A DNA stretch of 60,330 nucleotides. Source: an uncultured Oscillospiraceae bacterium (GTDB lineage: Bacteria > Bacillota > Clostridia > Oscillospirales > Oscillospiraceae). The stretch's first letter is position 1. Each line of letters begins with the position of its first letter. The notes under the pieces were generated by a model that was given only the letters and a program-made list of their open reading frames with translations, did no database searches and was not told where the DNA came from. Position numbers and translations under genes: made by a program. Below, piece after piece: positions 8,156 to 16,413 of the stretch. The DNA is taken from the NCBI GenBank assembly GCA_944387145.1, contig CALXDU010000002.1, positions 1 to 60,330 of the forward strand, written 5' to 3'.

Positions 8156-9559
8156 TCAAGAAATAGTTTGACTTTCTAGGTTTCCAACCGCGCAGGCAAA
8201 CCGCTGCCTCACTGTCAATGATGTTAACAGCGGGTCACCTTGGCGAATCTTTTCGTCATACTCATACAGGAATTGCTGTCCCCGGTTCATCACGGCATTT
8301 ACATACCGTTCGTCAAACAGCAGGGCATTTCCCATATGTGCATCCGTCAGCGCTGCGATCAGGCGGCTATGCCAGTACATGCTGTCCGTGGAAACCGTTT
8401 CTGTGGTGCCGCTGATGTACTTGGGGAACTCAGTCACGTTGGCGTAGACCGGGAAACAGGCGGTAAAGCCGCTGCCGCCCATGGAGAGCCACTGCACACC
8501 CTGAATGGCCTCCGGCAAATATCCCCGGATCTGCATGATTCCGCAAACATCGCTGTTGGGAACGCCAATGGTGCGGTATTTTCCCTTGAATGCCGCAGTT
8601 TTATCATAGGGATTGTAGGGCGTTCCCTGGTAGTAAGAGCCCAGCAGATACCGCACATCCTCCACTGTCACCTTCCGTTCCGGCACGAAGGACCAGGGTA
8701 TGTCATTGCTCTCCGGGGTGAAGTCTGCATTTTCCCCATCCCACCGGTAGGTGCGGGGCAGGAAATACCGGGCCATGAACCAGGCACGGGGGGTGTTGTA
8801 AATATGGTCGGCATCTGAATGGGAACCAAAAGCCAATCTGGGATTGAACTCCGCTCCCAGATCCAGCGCCAGGTGATGCTTTTCCACGAACTCCCGCAGA
8901 TCTGCAGAGCACAGGTTCTCTTTCTGCTCGCCATAGGCATCGGCAAAGTCAAAATGGTCCAGGCCGAACTGGTTGGGCATAATCACCACCCGGTCATCCG
9001 GCACTTTTTTTGCAATCCAGTGATGGCCGCCAATGGTTTCCAGCCACCAGATTTCGTTGGCATCCGCAAAAGCCATTCCGTTGGGTTCATAGGTGCCGTA
9101 CTGTTCCAGCAGAGCGCCGGTTCGGAGAACACCTTCCCGGGCAGAACGGATATAGGGTAGCACCAAAGTCACCAGGTCCTCTTCGCCGATACCGCCGGGG
9201 ACCTCTTTGGTATTGCGGCCCTTTTTCGGCTGATACCGGACATAGGGGTCAGCGCCAATCACCCGGGAATTGCTGGTGATGGTCTCGGTTGCGGTCATGG
9301 CCACATTGGCTTCATTGATGCCGCAGGCAGGCCACACGCCGTTGGACTTTACCACATTGGGGCAATCGGTATAGCGCATAGCGTTTCCCGGGAGTTCAAC
9401 GGACAAATGGGAAATCACGGTTTTATAAGTAGTGGCCTTTTCCCTTGCCGGGTGAACCAAGATTCGCTTGGCCTCAAATCCGCCGTCGTCATTGCGGGCA
9501 ATAATCGTCGAGCCGTCGTGGCTGGCTTTCTTTCCAACCAATATCGTTGTACAGGGCAT
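8156..9559 (-). CDS. C69-family dipeptidase (PepD type)
   Basis: Peptidase family C69 enzymes are N-terminal-nucleophile hydrolases that cleave dipeptides in the cytoplasm. The start MPCTTILVGK puts the nucleophile Cys at position 3, as the family requires after loss of Met, and the following DGSTIIARNDD block is the family signature. Further matches are ANEIWWLET, MPNQFGLD and CFPVYANVTE. Length 467 aa is normal. The gene starts 52 bp after the Fic gene on the same strand, so the two are probably co-transcribed. The best Shine-Dalgarno nearby (about 9597-9608) actually serves an ATG at 9593 in another frame (see findings); the SD directly before 9559 is weak. Confidence 0.9.
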   Translation of the reverse strand: MPCTTILVGKKASHDGSTIIARNDDGGFEAKRILVHPAREKATTYKTVISHLSVELPGNAMRYTDCPNVVKSNGVWPACGINEANVAMTATETITSNSRVIGADPYVRYQPKKGRNTKEVPGGIGEEDLVTLVLPYIRSAREGVLRTGALLEQYGTYEPNGMAFADANEIWWLETIGGHHWIAKKVPDDRVVIMPNQFGLDHFDFADAYGEQKENLCSADLREFVEKHHLALDLGAEFNPRLAFGSHSDADHIYNTPRAWFMARYFLPRTYRWDGENADFTPESNDIPWSFVPERKVTVEDVRYLLGSYYQGTPYNPYDKTAAFKGKYRTIGVPNSDVCGIMQIRGYLPEAIQGVQWLSMGGSGFTACFPVYANVTEFPKYISGTTETVSTDSMYWHSRLIAALTDAHMGNALLFDERYVNAVMNRGQQFLYEYDEKIRQGDPLLTSLTVRQRFACAVGNLESQTIS

Positions 9560-9610
9560 AATAATGGATGACGATTTCAGAACGTTTTTCCATGATCTCT
9601 TCCCCCTTTC

Positions 9611-10528
9611 TCACAGCTTCCGGGGGTTGGCCGGACGGCAGTATTCCATCAGCATACAGGTCTCCATCTGGTTTTGGAAGCGTGCCTGGGCCTGAAGGAC
9701 GGTTTCCATCAGGACGGAGGAATCCTCGTCCCATCGGGCAATCCCCCGGTAGTAGGCTGTCCTGCGCTTGTCATCCAAGATAAAGGGGTCCACGCCGTAG
9801 CGCAGGCACTCCTTAATGAGAATCAGCCGCCCTACCCTGCCGTTGTAGTCGGCAAAGGGGCGAATCTGCTCGAAGCGCACGTGAAACTCCAGAATCTTCT
9901 CCAGATCGGCGGACTCCTTTTCGTAGTCCATTACCAGCTTGTTCAGCTTTCGGGCGATCTCCCTGGGGTCTGCCGCCGTGTCCTTGTACAGCCGGGGCAT
10001 CTGGGTACGGAAGGTACCGCTGCCGAAATACTGCTTCCGGTCGGCGTAGGTACCGTAGGTCAGAAGATAGTGGAGTTTTTTCACATAGTCGGAAGTCAGG
10101 GGCTCCAAAGCTGTACGGATCACAAAATCCATAGCCCCCAGGTGGTTGAGCACTTCCAGAATGTCGTCCACCTTCACTGGCTCGAATCCCGGATCAATCC
10201 GATTGGTGCGGTAGATGCTCTCCACCTGCTGCCGTTTCAGCCGGTTGCTGGCCATGCGATTGGAGCTGTAGGCAGCGTTCAGCTGGAGGTACTCATAGAT
10301 GCCGAAGTGGTTGTTCCGCTCCTGCTGGTAGCGGAGCTTTTTCAGGAAGGGGGTAATTTCCACTTCTTCCCTGGCTGGAAGTCCGGGTTTCTCCGCATCT
10401 TCCGGTATTAACCAGTCGCCATCCTTCAAAATTGCTCCGGGAATGCGTCCGTCACCGGTGTACTTCCGAATCAGCTGAACTGAGACTCCCCATTTTGCCG
10501 CCATTTCTCTCGTTGTCAAAAACTTCAT
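9611..10528 (-). CDS. Fic-fold protein with N-terminal HTH and degenerate Fic motif
   Basis: Fic proteins usually transfer AMP to target proteins. Residues 1-50 form an excisionase/MerR-like helix-turn-helix (FLTTREMAAKWGVSVQLIRK). The Fic core follows, with the motif region RFEQIRPFADYNGRVGRL. Canonical motifs read HPFxxGNGR; here the catalytic His is Arg and the first Gly is Tyr. The usual inhibitory S/TxxxE(G/N) helix is represented by SSNRMASN, lacking the Glu. I chose the ATG at 10528 because AAAGGA sits about 9 nt upstream; the frame runs 30 codons further up without a good start. It may be a catalytically altered or regulatory Fic protein. Family certain, activity doubtful. Confidence 0.85.
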   Translation of the reverse strand: MKFLTTREMAAKWGVSVQLIRKYTGDGRIPGAILKDGDWLIPEDAEKPGLPAREEVEITPFLKKLRYQQERNNHFGIYEYLQLNAAYSSNRMASNRLKRQQVESIYRTNRIDPGFEPVKVDDILEVLNHLGAMDFVIRTALEPLTSDYVKKLHYLLTYGTYADRKQYFGSGTFRTQMPRLYKDTAADPREIARKLNKLVMDYEKESADLEKILEFHVRFEQIRPFADYNGRVGRLILIKECLRYGVDPFILDDKRRTAYYRGIARWDEDSSVLMETVLQAQARFQNQMETCMLMEYCRPANPRKL

Positions 10529-10873
10529 AATTTTCAATCCTTTCAAGAAAACATTGTCATTTAAGGCTTGAGAAGTTGGGATTCTGCTATTGCGGGGGGG
10601 CGCAACACCTTGACCCAAATATGACCCAAACCAGAGCGAAAGCCAATGGACCGGATTGAAAATAATGGATTATAAAAGTTCTGAATTTGTCTGATATGTA
10701 CTGTTTTTTCTAACTTTGTACCGCTGTGTCTCCCCCTCGGGAACGATGGCATTCAAGAGGTCAGCAGTTCGCTCCCGCTTGTTTCTCCCGGTAAGCCTTC
10801 TGAAATCTTAACAATTTGGAAGGGCTGTATCTACCTGTCTCTTAAGTATCCAAGCACAGTTTGGCTGTTAACA
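10529..10873. other. Non-coding gap upstream of the Fic gene
   Basis: No gene is apparent. TGACCCAAA occurs twice, 11 bp apart (10611-10619 and 10622-10630), about one helical turn, 85-100 bp upstream of the Fic start. This could be a binding site for the HTH of the Fic protein, but that is only a guess. Confidence 0.3.
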
Positions 10874-10915
10874 AAAATGGCTTTGCCGATGAATTTTCAT
10901 TTGCAAAGCCATTTT
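10874..10915 (-). terminator. Terminator downstream of the MBOAT remnant
   Basis: A 13-bp stem (10874-10886 with 10903-10915, 16-nt loop) followed on the minus strand by five T residues. It lies about 40 bp past the end of the MBOAT-like fragment and would end its transcript. Confidence 0.6.
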
Positions 10916-10957
10916 GTATCGTACATTTACATTGTTTGTATCTGGGTCCGCACCACG

Positions 10958-11133
10958 TCAGAACTGCATGTATACAAATGCAGATGCACCGAAAGACGGT
11001 CCCCAAACCCCGAAATAAAGTGTAGCCAGGAGGCCTCCTACAATTAGAAGATATGCTGCTTCCAAGGAAAGCGGAAATACAGCAGCATTACCACTGCAAT
11101 AAAAAAGAAAAACTTCAATGATGTGTATGCCAT
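10958..11133 (-). pseudogene. Remnant of an MBOAT-family (AlgI/DltB-like) membrane protein
   Basis: With a strong ribosome binding site (AGGGGGA, 8 nt spacing), the ATG at 11133 begins MAYTSLKFFFFIAVVMLLYF and stops after 29 codons. The opening matches the N-terminus of membrane-bound O-acyltransferases such as AlgI and DltB. The neighbouring frame continues the same protein logic (LLIVGGLLATLYFGVW) to a stop at 10958, so a single frameshift separates the two parts. The remaining 350 or more residues are absent. I read this as a truncated, frameshifted relic. A genuine small membrane peptide is the alternative. Confidence 0.45.
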
Positions 11134-11140
11134 TGCACAC

Positions 11141-11687
11141 ATCCCCCTAAAAATACATGGATTAGATTACAAACTGTCCATAAAATTGCGGGATTTCCTT
11201 TCCAGAAAAGCAGATCCCGCAGTTTTGCAAAAAGCCCCACATGGGAACGCCTTACTCTTCCTGAAGCCGCTCCACCAGTGCCATCATTGCTGACACAGAA
11301 TCAAAGTTTTCAAAATATAGTTATTTCCATCAATCCGTCCCAATGCAAGCGAGCCAGGCTTCCCGAAAGAAGTCTGGCTCTCATTTTGTGCCGCCCCATT
11401 GTCATTTCAGACAACATTCCGGCTTGACCAGCAGAAAAAGCAGGTGCTTATGCAAAATCGTCACGAAACTCCGTCAAATCTTGTTTCAGCGGAAGGTGAT
11501 ACCGTTTCAGAGAGCAAAGAAATCCTGCCGCAGCAGGTTGTAAATATTAACCGTCCAAATCCAGCTCTCAGAAGCGGAACTGTGAAAACTGCACGGAAGT
11601 TTTGCCATATGTCCGCAAAAAGAAGACATCTGTATATTATAGATAACATTCATCTCCTTTGCGGCAATAATTCTACACTTTAGTGTA
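11141..11687. other. Non-coding stretch with two hairpins
   Basis: No gene recognised. A hairpin at 11182-11226 (13-bp stem with one G-U pair, flanked by AAAA/TTTT) looks like a terminator without a gene. The second hairpin (11351-11380) is listed separately. The 3' part, 11390-11687, is featureless until the promoter of the next operon. Confidence 0.4.
11351..11380 (+). repeat. Hairpin repeated on both sides of the pxp operon
   Basis: A 12-bp stem with one G-U pair (arms 11351-11362 and 11369-11380) is followed by TCATTTTG. Its sequence closely resembles the hairpin at 17225-17252 beyond pxpA, including the downstream CTCATT. The two copies flank the transporter-pxp-acc gene block. Confidence 0.6.
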
Positions 11688-11716
11688 TTGAACTGCTTTC
11701 GCAATTGTGATATACT
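11688..11716 (+). promoter_or_regulatory. Promoter of the transporter-pxp-acc operon
   Basis: TTGAAC (11688-11693), a 17-bp spacer and TATACT (11711-11716). The predicted 5' leader to the ATG at 11808 is about 85 nt and shows no obvious riboswitch. Confidence 0.75.
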
Positions 11717-11807
11717 ATTTTGCAAGAGATGGTCCCGATAGTTGCAAGCGACCCCCTATATGTCAGACCAGAACCATCCAAGAGCTTTCGGAAAAGGAGA
11801 GGATATT

Positions 11808-12737
11808 ATGAATAAAACGAAAAAAGGCGGCGGCGCTCTGGGCTTCAACACCCTGCTGGGAATCCCCACCGAGATCGGCTATGTTCTGGCTGGTGCCATG
11901 GCCATTCTGGTCTTCGTGGTGAAAAACGCAAAAAATGCAATGGATGCCGTTGCCAAAATCATGGGCGGCATCATGATCGTCGTAATTTTGGTCGTAATCT
12001 TTGTGGTGCAGCCTCCTGTGGGTGACGCACTGAAGAACACCTTCGTCCCCGAAACCGGTGTTTCTCCCCTCTTCTCTGCAATCCTGACCCTGATGGGCGG
12101 CACCGTCGGCGGCTACATCACCTTTTCCGGTGCCCATCGTCTGATTGATGCCCAGATTACCGGCCAGGACAATGTCAAAGAAATCAGCAAGAGTTCTGTC
12201 ACCGGCATTGGCATTGCCACCCTGGTTCGGGTTATGTTGTTCCTGGCAGTGCTGGGCGTGGTATCCAAGGGTTTGATTTCCGGTGCTGATCTGTCCGCCT
12301 CCGGTAACCCTGCAGCAGATGCATTCCGGGCAGGTGCTGGTGAGCTGGGCTACCGCTTCGCCGGCATGGTGCTGCTGTGCGCTGCAATCACTTCCATCAT
12401 CGGCGCAGCTTATACCTCTGTTTCCTTCCTGAAGACCTTCTCCAAGTCCATTGAGGCCCATGAAAATGGTTGGATCATTGGTTTCATCGCTGTTTCCACG
12501 GTGATTATGCTGGTGCTGGGTCAGCCTGCAACGCTGCTGGTTTTGGCCGGTGCTTTCAATGGCCTGATTCTTCCCATCACCCTGGGTGTCTGCCTGGTCG
12601 GCGGCAACTCCAAGAAGATCATGCCGCAGAACTACAAGCACCCCATCGCGCTGACGGTTCTGGGTGTTGTGGTGGTCGTTCTGGCCGCTTACCTGGGCAT
12701 TCCGGCCTTTGTTAAGAATGTAGCCGGTCTGTTCTGA
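11808..12737 (+). CDS. NRAMP-like (YcsG-type) transporter, probably internally deleted
   Basis: The protein matches the C-terminal three quarters of the NRAMP-like transporters that accompany 5-oxoprolinase genes (Bacillus YcsG): GFNTLLGIPTEIGYVL, VKNAKNAMDA, TLMGGTVGGYITFSGAHRL and a string of hydrophobic helices. Start chosen at 11808 because AAAGGAGAGG lies just upstream; this gives 310 aa, against about 400 for the family. The short N-terminus MNKTKKGGGALG passes straight into a region that should lie some 100 residues in. The first helices, where NRAMP proteins hold their DPGN metal site, therefore appear to be missing in frame. It is probably the transport partner of the downstream enzymes but may be inactive. 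Confidence 0.7.
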   Translation: MNKTKKGGGALGFNTLLGIPTEIGYVLAGAMAILVFVVKNAKNAMDAVAKIMGGIMIVVILVVIFVVQPPVGDALKNTFVPETGVSPLFSAILTLMGGTVGGYITFSGAHRLIDAQITGQDNVKEISKSSVTGIGIATLVRVMLFLAVLGVVSKGLISGADLSASGNPAADAFRAGAGELGYRFAGMVLLCAAITSIIGAAYTSVSFLKTFSKSIEAHENGWIIGFIAVSTVIMLVLGQPATLLVLAGAFNGLILPITLGVCLVGGNSKKIMPQNYKHPIALTVLGVVVVVLAAYLGIPAFVKNVAGLF

Positions 12738-12762
12738 TCCCTGAAAGAATTGCTTATATGCG

Positions 12763-12799
12763 GCAAAAAGGTGCAAATGATTTGTTTGCACCTTTTTGC
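12763..12799 (+). terminator. Intercistronic terminator/attenuator before pxpB
   Basis: A perfect 15-bp stem (12763-12777 with 12785-12799) with a 7-nt loop whose 3' arm contains TTTTT lies between the transporter and pxpB. It should reduce read-through, so pxpB and later genes may be expressed at a lower level than the transporter. Confidence 0.65.
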
Positions 12800-12817
12800 T
12801 CTATTAGGAGAGTAGCC

Positions 12818-13546
12818 ATGCAAAATAAAATGAAAATATTGACTGCAGGAGATAGCTCCATCCTGATCCAGTTTGGCAACACCATCGATCCGGCCATCAA
12901 CCGGAAGATCACTGCCACGGTTCAGCTGATGCGGGAGCAGCATATCAACGGTGTGACCGATGTGGTTCCGGCGTTCTGCTCCCTTCTGATCAATTATGAT
13001 CCACGGGTGATTTCCTACGAACAGATAAAACGCCGGATGGAGGGTCTGCTGAAAATTGATGTGGCAGCGGGCGATACCCGAAAGCGGGTGTTTGAAATTC
13101 CAGTGTGCTACGGCGGCGAATTCGGCCCGGACATTCAGAACATTGCAGATCATGCAGGTCTGAGCGTGGAGGAGGTCATCCAGATCCATACCTCCCGGGA
13201 CTACCTGATTTATATGCTGGGGTTCCTGCCAGGCTTTACCTACCTGGGCGGCCTGGATGAGCGGATTCACACCCCCCGTCTGGCCAATCCCCGGATACGG
13301 ATTCCGGCGGGCAGCGTGGGTATCGGCGGCTCCCAGACGGGAATCTACCCCATAGATTCCCCTGGCGGCTGGCAGCTGATGGGCCAGACCCCGGTGAAAA
13401 CCTACGATCCGGAGCGGGAGGTTCCGATTCTGGTGGAAGCGGGAGATTATATCCGCTTTGTCCCCATTGACTTAGAAGAGTACCACCGCATCAAAGCGCT
13501 GGTGGATCAGAACGAATACCAGTGCGTTGTGCGGGAGGAGGGATGA
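12818..13546 (+). CDS. pxpB: 5-oxoprolinase subunit PxpB (KipI family)
   Basis: PxpB, together with PxpC and PxpA, opens 5-oxoproline to glutamate at the cost of ATP. The fold is the carboxyltransferase subdomain C/D (KipI, AHS1). Family blocks seen are GDSSILIQFG, VTDVVPAFCSLLINYDP, the VCYGGEFGPDI motif and YMLGFLPGFTYLGGLD, IRIPAGSVGIGG and YPIDSPGGWQLMG. I prefer the ATG at 12818 (AGGAGAG upstream), giving 242 aa. It is followed almost at once by pxpC. The accB and accC neighbours raise the possibility of a biotin-dependent role (see findings). In Bacillus KipI also inhibits the kinase KinA; nothing here tests that. Confidence 0.92.
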   Translation: MQNKMKILTAGDSSILIQFGNTIDPAINRKITATVQLMREQHINGVTDVVPAFCSLLINYDPRVISYEQIKRRMEGLLKIDVAAGDTRKRVFEIPVCYGGEFGPDIQNIADHAGLSVEEVIQIHTSRDYLIYMLGFLPGFTYLGGLDERIHTPRLANPRIRIPAGSVGIGGSQTGIYPIDSPGGWQLMGQTPVKTYDPEREVPILVEAGDYIRFVPIDLEEYHRIKALVDQNEYQCVVREEG

Positions 13547-13550
13547 TACC

Positions 13551-14576
13551 ATGGGAATCCGAATTTTAAAAGCCGGCATGCTGACCACGGTGCAGGATCT
13601 GGGGCGCACAGGCTATCAAAGTCAGGGTTTTTCTGTGGCAGGTGTCATGGACGTGCGTTCGTTCAAAATTGCGAACCTGCTGCTGGACAACCCGGAAAAT
13701 GAAGCGGTGCTGGAGTTTACCCTGATGGGACCGACCCTGGAATTTACATCGGAGACCATCATCGCCATTACCGGCGGTGATTTCCAGCCCACCATCAATG
13801 GCAATCCTGCGCCGATGTACACGGCGATTTATATAAACCGAGGAGATGTGCTGAAATTCTCCAGTGCCCGAACCGGAAGCCGGGGTTATATTGCATTTTC
13901 CTGTTATCTGGACATCCCGGTGGTAATGGGCAGCCGCTGCACCAACTTAAAGAGCCAAATTGGCGGCTTAAAGGGAAGAAAACTGATGGATGGCGACTAT
14001 ATCGGCTTCCGGATCAAGCGGCGCTACCTGCCGTTCTTCCTGTCCAGAACCCTGGATCTGGATGAATTTGACCAGGAAGAGACCACCGTCCGGGTGGTAA
14101 TGGGCCCCCAGGACAAGATGTTCAGCAAGCAGGGAATCGAAACCTTCCTGAACTCGGAGTACACGGTTACCAGTGATTTTGACCGGATGGGCTGTCGGAT
14201 GGAAGGTCCGTATATCGCCAGAAAAGAAAATGCAGATATGATCTCCGACGGCATTGCCTTCGGTTCCATCCAGGTTCCGGCCCACGGAAAGCCCATTGTT
14301 CTTCTGGCAGACCGGCAGACCACAGGCGGGTATCCCAAGATTGCAACAGTGGCATCCGTGGACATTCCCAAGATTGTCCAGCGAAAGACGGACCATAAGG
14401 TGCGTTTCCAGGCAATCACGGTGCAGGAAGCCCAGAAACTGTATCTGGAGGAAGAAAAAGAACTGCTGGCCATGCGCAGTCAGATTCATACCCCCTGCAA
14501 GGAAGTGCTGGAGTGCCGTCTGGTGGCCAAGCGGCTGACCAAGCTGCTTACCCTGGCCAATGAAACCCAACGATAG
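13551..14576 (+). CDS. pxpC: 5-oxoprolinase subunit PxpC (KipA family)
   Basis: PxpC carries the carboxyltransferase subdomain A/B (KipA, AHS2). Family blocks include ILKAGMLTTVQDLGR, GYQSQGFSVAGVMD, NEAVLEFTLMGPTL, CYLDIPVVMGSRCTN and LADRQTTGGYPKIATV near the end. The start at 13551 follows GGAGGAGGG and lies 4 nt past the pxpB stop, so the subunits are translationally linked, as expected for a PxpBC heterocomplex. Length 341 aa is normal. PxpB and PxpC together correspond to the carboxyltransferase domain of urea carboxylase. Confidence 0.92.
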   Translation: MGIRILKAGMLTTVQDLGRTGYQSQGFSVAGVMDVRSFKIANLLLDNPENEAVLEFTLMGPTLEFTSETIIAITGGDFQPTINGNPAPMYTAIYINRGDVLKFSSARTGSRGYIAFSCYLDIPVVMGSRCTNLKSQIGGLKGRKLMDGDYIGFRIKRRYLPFFLSRTLDLDEFDQEETTVRVVMGPQDKMFSKQGIETFLNSEYTVTSDFDRMGCRMEGPYIARKENADMISDGIAFGSIQVPAHGKPIVLLADRQTTGGYPKIATVASVDIPKIVQRKTDHKVRFQAITVQEAQKLYLEEEKELLAMRSQIHTPCKEVLECRLVAKRLTKLLTLANETQR

Positions 14577-14592
14577 GAAAAGGTGATTCGAA

Positions 14593-15039
14593 ATGGATTT
14601 GGAAAAAATTGCTGAATTGGTTAAAATTATTGAAAACTCTTCTCTGAAGGAGTTTTCCTACTCCGAAGGGGAGATGGAGATTTATCTGAGCAAGCTGGAT
14701 AATCCCCCTGTGATTGCCCCCGGCGGTGCTGCGCCGTTGCCTGCAGCGGCTCCGGCACCTGTGCAGCCTGCGGCAGCGGAGGCTCCGGCAGAGGAAGAAG
14801 AACAGTATATCACCTCTCCCATTGTAGGAACCTTCTATTCTGCCCCTTCTCCCACAGCACCGGCCTTTGTCCGGGTGGGCGATAAGGTGAAGAATGGCCA
14901 GACGGTCTGTATTTTGGAAGCCATGAAGCTGATGAACGAAATTCAGTGCGAATATGACTGCGAAATTGAGGCAGTTTTGGTCAGCAACGAGCAGAAGGTG
15001 GAGTACGGACAGCCTCTGTTCCGCGTAAAAAAGCTGTAA
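14593..15039 (+). CDS. accB: Biotin carboxyl carrier protein
   Basis: A small carrier (148 aa) with a family-typical N-terminal helix (DLEKIAELVKIIENS), an Ala/Pro-rich flexible linker at about residues 41-66 and a C-terminal biotinyl domain. The biotin-accepting lysine is Lys112 in EAMKLMNEI. It shuttles carboxybiotin between a biotin carboxylase and a carboxyltransferase. Usual partners would be AccC and AccA/AccD. Here accC follows at once but no accA or accD is in the window, and the carboxyltransferase-like PxpB/PxpC precede it. It may serve fatty-acid synthesis, the PxpBC complex, or both. Confidence 0.93.
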   Translation: MDLEKIAELVKIIENSSLKEFSYSEGEMEIYLSKLDNPPVIAPGGAAPLPAAAPAPVQPAAAEAPAEEEEQYITSPIVGTFYSAPSPTAPAFVRVGDKVKNGQTVCILEAMKLMNEIQCEYDCEIEAVLVSNEQKVEYGQPLFRVKKL

Positions 15040-15053
15040 GGGAGTGAAGTCCC

Positions 15054-16412
15054 ATGTTTCATAAGATCCTGATTGCCAACCGTGGGGAGATTGCCGTGCG
15101 CATCATTCGTGCCTGCCGCAGTATGGGCATCGGCAGCGTGGCAATCTACTCCCGAGAGGACGCAGACAGCCTTCATGTTCACCTGGCAGACCAGCGGGTG
15201 TGCATCGGTGAGGGACCTGCAAAAAACAGCTATCTGAATATGGAACGCATCATCATGGCGGCCAAGAATGTGGGAGCGGATGCGGTTCACCCCGGTTATG
15301 GATTCCTGTCGGAAAACAGCAAGTTTGTCCGGATGTGTGAAGAGAACGGCCTGGTGTTCATCGGCCCTTCTGCAGATGTGATCGACAAAATGGGAAACAA
15401 GTCCCAGGCCCGCTCCACCATGATGGCGGCCGGCGTACCGGTGGTTCCCGGCACCAAAGAGCCGGTGTACGATGCAGAAACTGGCCTGGAGATGGCGAAG
15501 CAAATCGGCTTTCCGGTGATGATCAAAGCCTCTTCCGGCGGCGGCGGCAAAGGCATGCGGGTTGCGGAATCGGCGGCAGATTTTGAGTTCCAGTTCAATC
15601 TGGCCCAGCGGGAGTCGGTCAATGCCTTCGGTGACGATACCATGTACATCGAGCGCTACATTCAGAAGCCCCGTCATGTGGAAATCCAGATTATGGCAGA
15701 CAGCCAAGGCAATGTGGTAGCTCTGGGAGACCGGGACTGCTCGGTCCAGCGCAACCATCAGAAGCTGATTGAGGAATCCCCTTCTCCTGCCATCAACGAG
15801 CAGACCAGAGAGGCCATGAATCAGTTTGCCGTGCTGGCGGCGAAAACCGTGGGCTATACCAATGCCGGTACCATTGAGTACATCGTCTCCGATACCGGAG
15901 AATTTTACTTCATGGAAATGAACACCCGCATTCAGGTAGAGCATGGCGTTACGGAAATGGTAACGGGCACCGACCTGATTGTAGAGCAGATCCGGGTAGC
16001 CGCCGGTTTCCCCCTGAGTTTTACCCAGGAAAGCGTAAAGCTGCGGGGGCATGCCATCGAGTGCCGGATCAATGCGGAAATTCCGGAAAAGCGGTTTATG
16101 CCCTGTCCCGGACAGGTGAAGATGATCCACCTGCCGGCAGGCAACGGTGTCCGGGTGGATACCTGCCTGTATAGCGGATACCGGATTCCTTCAGAGTACG
16201 ATTCCATGATTGCCAAGGTGATTGTCCATGCTCCCACCCGGGAGGCAGCGCTGCGGAAAATGTACGGTGCGCTGGATGAGATGGTGGTGGTAGGTGTGCA
16301 GACCAATCTGGATTTTCAGTACCAGATGGTGCGCCACCCGGTATTCGTCCAGGGCAAGGCCCACACCGGCTTTATTGAAGATGTGATGAATCTGAAAATT
16401 GGAGATCGATAA
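15054..16412 (+). CDS. accC: Biotin carboxylase
   Basis: Biotin carboxylase uses ATP and bicarbonate to carboxylate the biotin on AccB. The ATP-grasp layout is complete in 452 aa: FHKILIANRGEIAVRIIRA at the N-terminus, HPGYGFLSEN, the glycine-rich loop SSGGGGKGMRV, EIQIMADSQGN, GDRDCSVQRNHQKLIEESP, and the MNTRIQVEHGVTE active-site stretch. It starts 15 bp after accB and ends one base before the pxpA start, so it belongs to this operon. Family certain; the physiological partner (acetyl-CoA carboxylase or PxpBC) is open. Confidence 0.95.
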   Translation: MFHKILIANRGEIAVRIIRACRSMGIGSVAIYSREDADSLHVHLADQRVCIGEGPAKNSYLNMERIIMAAKNVGADAVHPGYGFLSENSKFVRMCEENGLVFIGPSADVIDKMGNKSQARSTMMAAGVPVVPGTKEPVYDAETGLEMAKQIGFPVMIKASSGGGGKGMRVAESAADFEFQFNLAQRESVNAFGDDTMYIERYIQKPRHVEIQIMADSQGNVVALGDRDCSVQRNHQKLIEESPSPAINEQTREAMNQFAVLAAKTVGYTNAGTIEYIVSDTGEFYFMEMNTRIQVEHGVTEMVTGTDLIVEQIRVAAGFPLSFTQESVKLRGHAIECRINAEIPEKRFMPCPGQVKMIHLPAGNGVRVDTCLYSGYRIPSEYDSMIAKVIVHAPTREAALRKMYGALDEMVVVGVQTNLDFQYQMVRHPVFVQGKAHTGFIEDVMNLKIGDR

Positions 16413-16413
16413 G

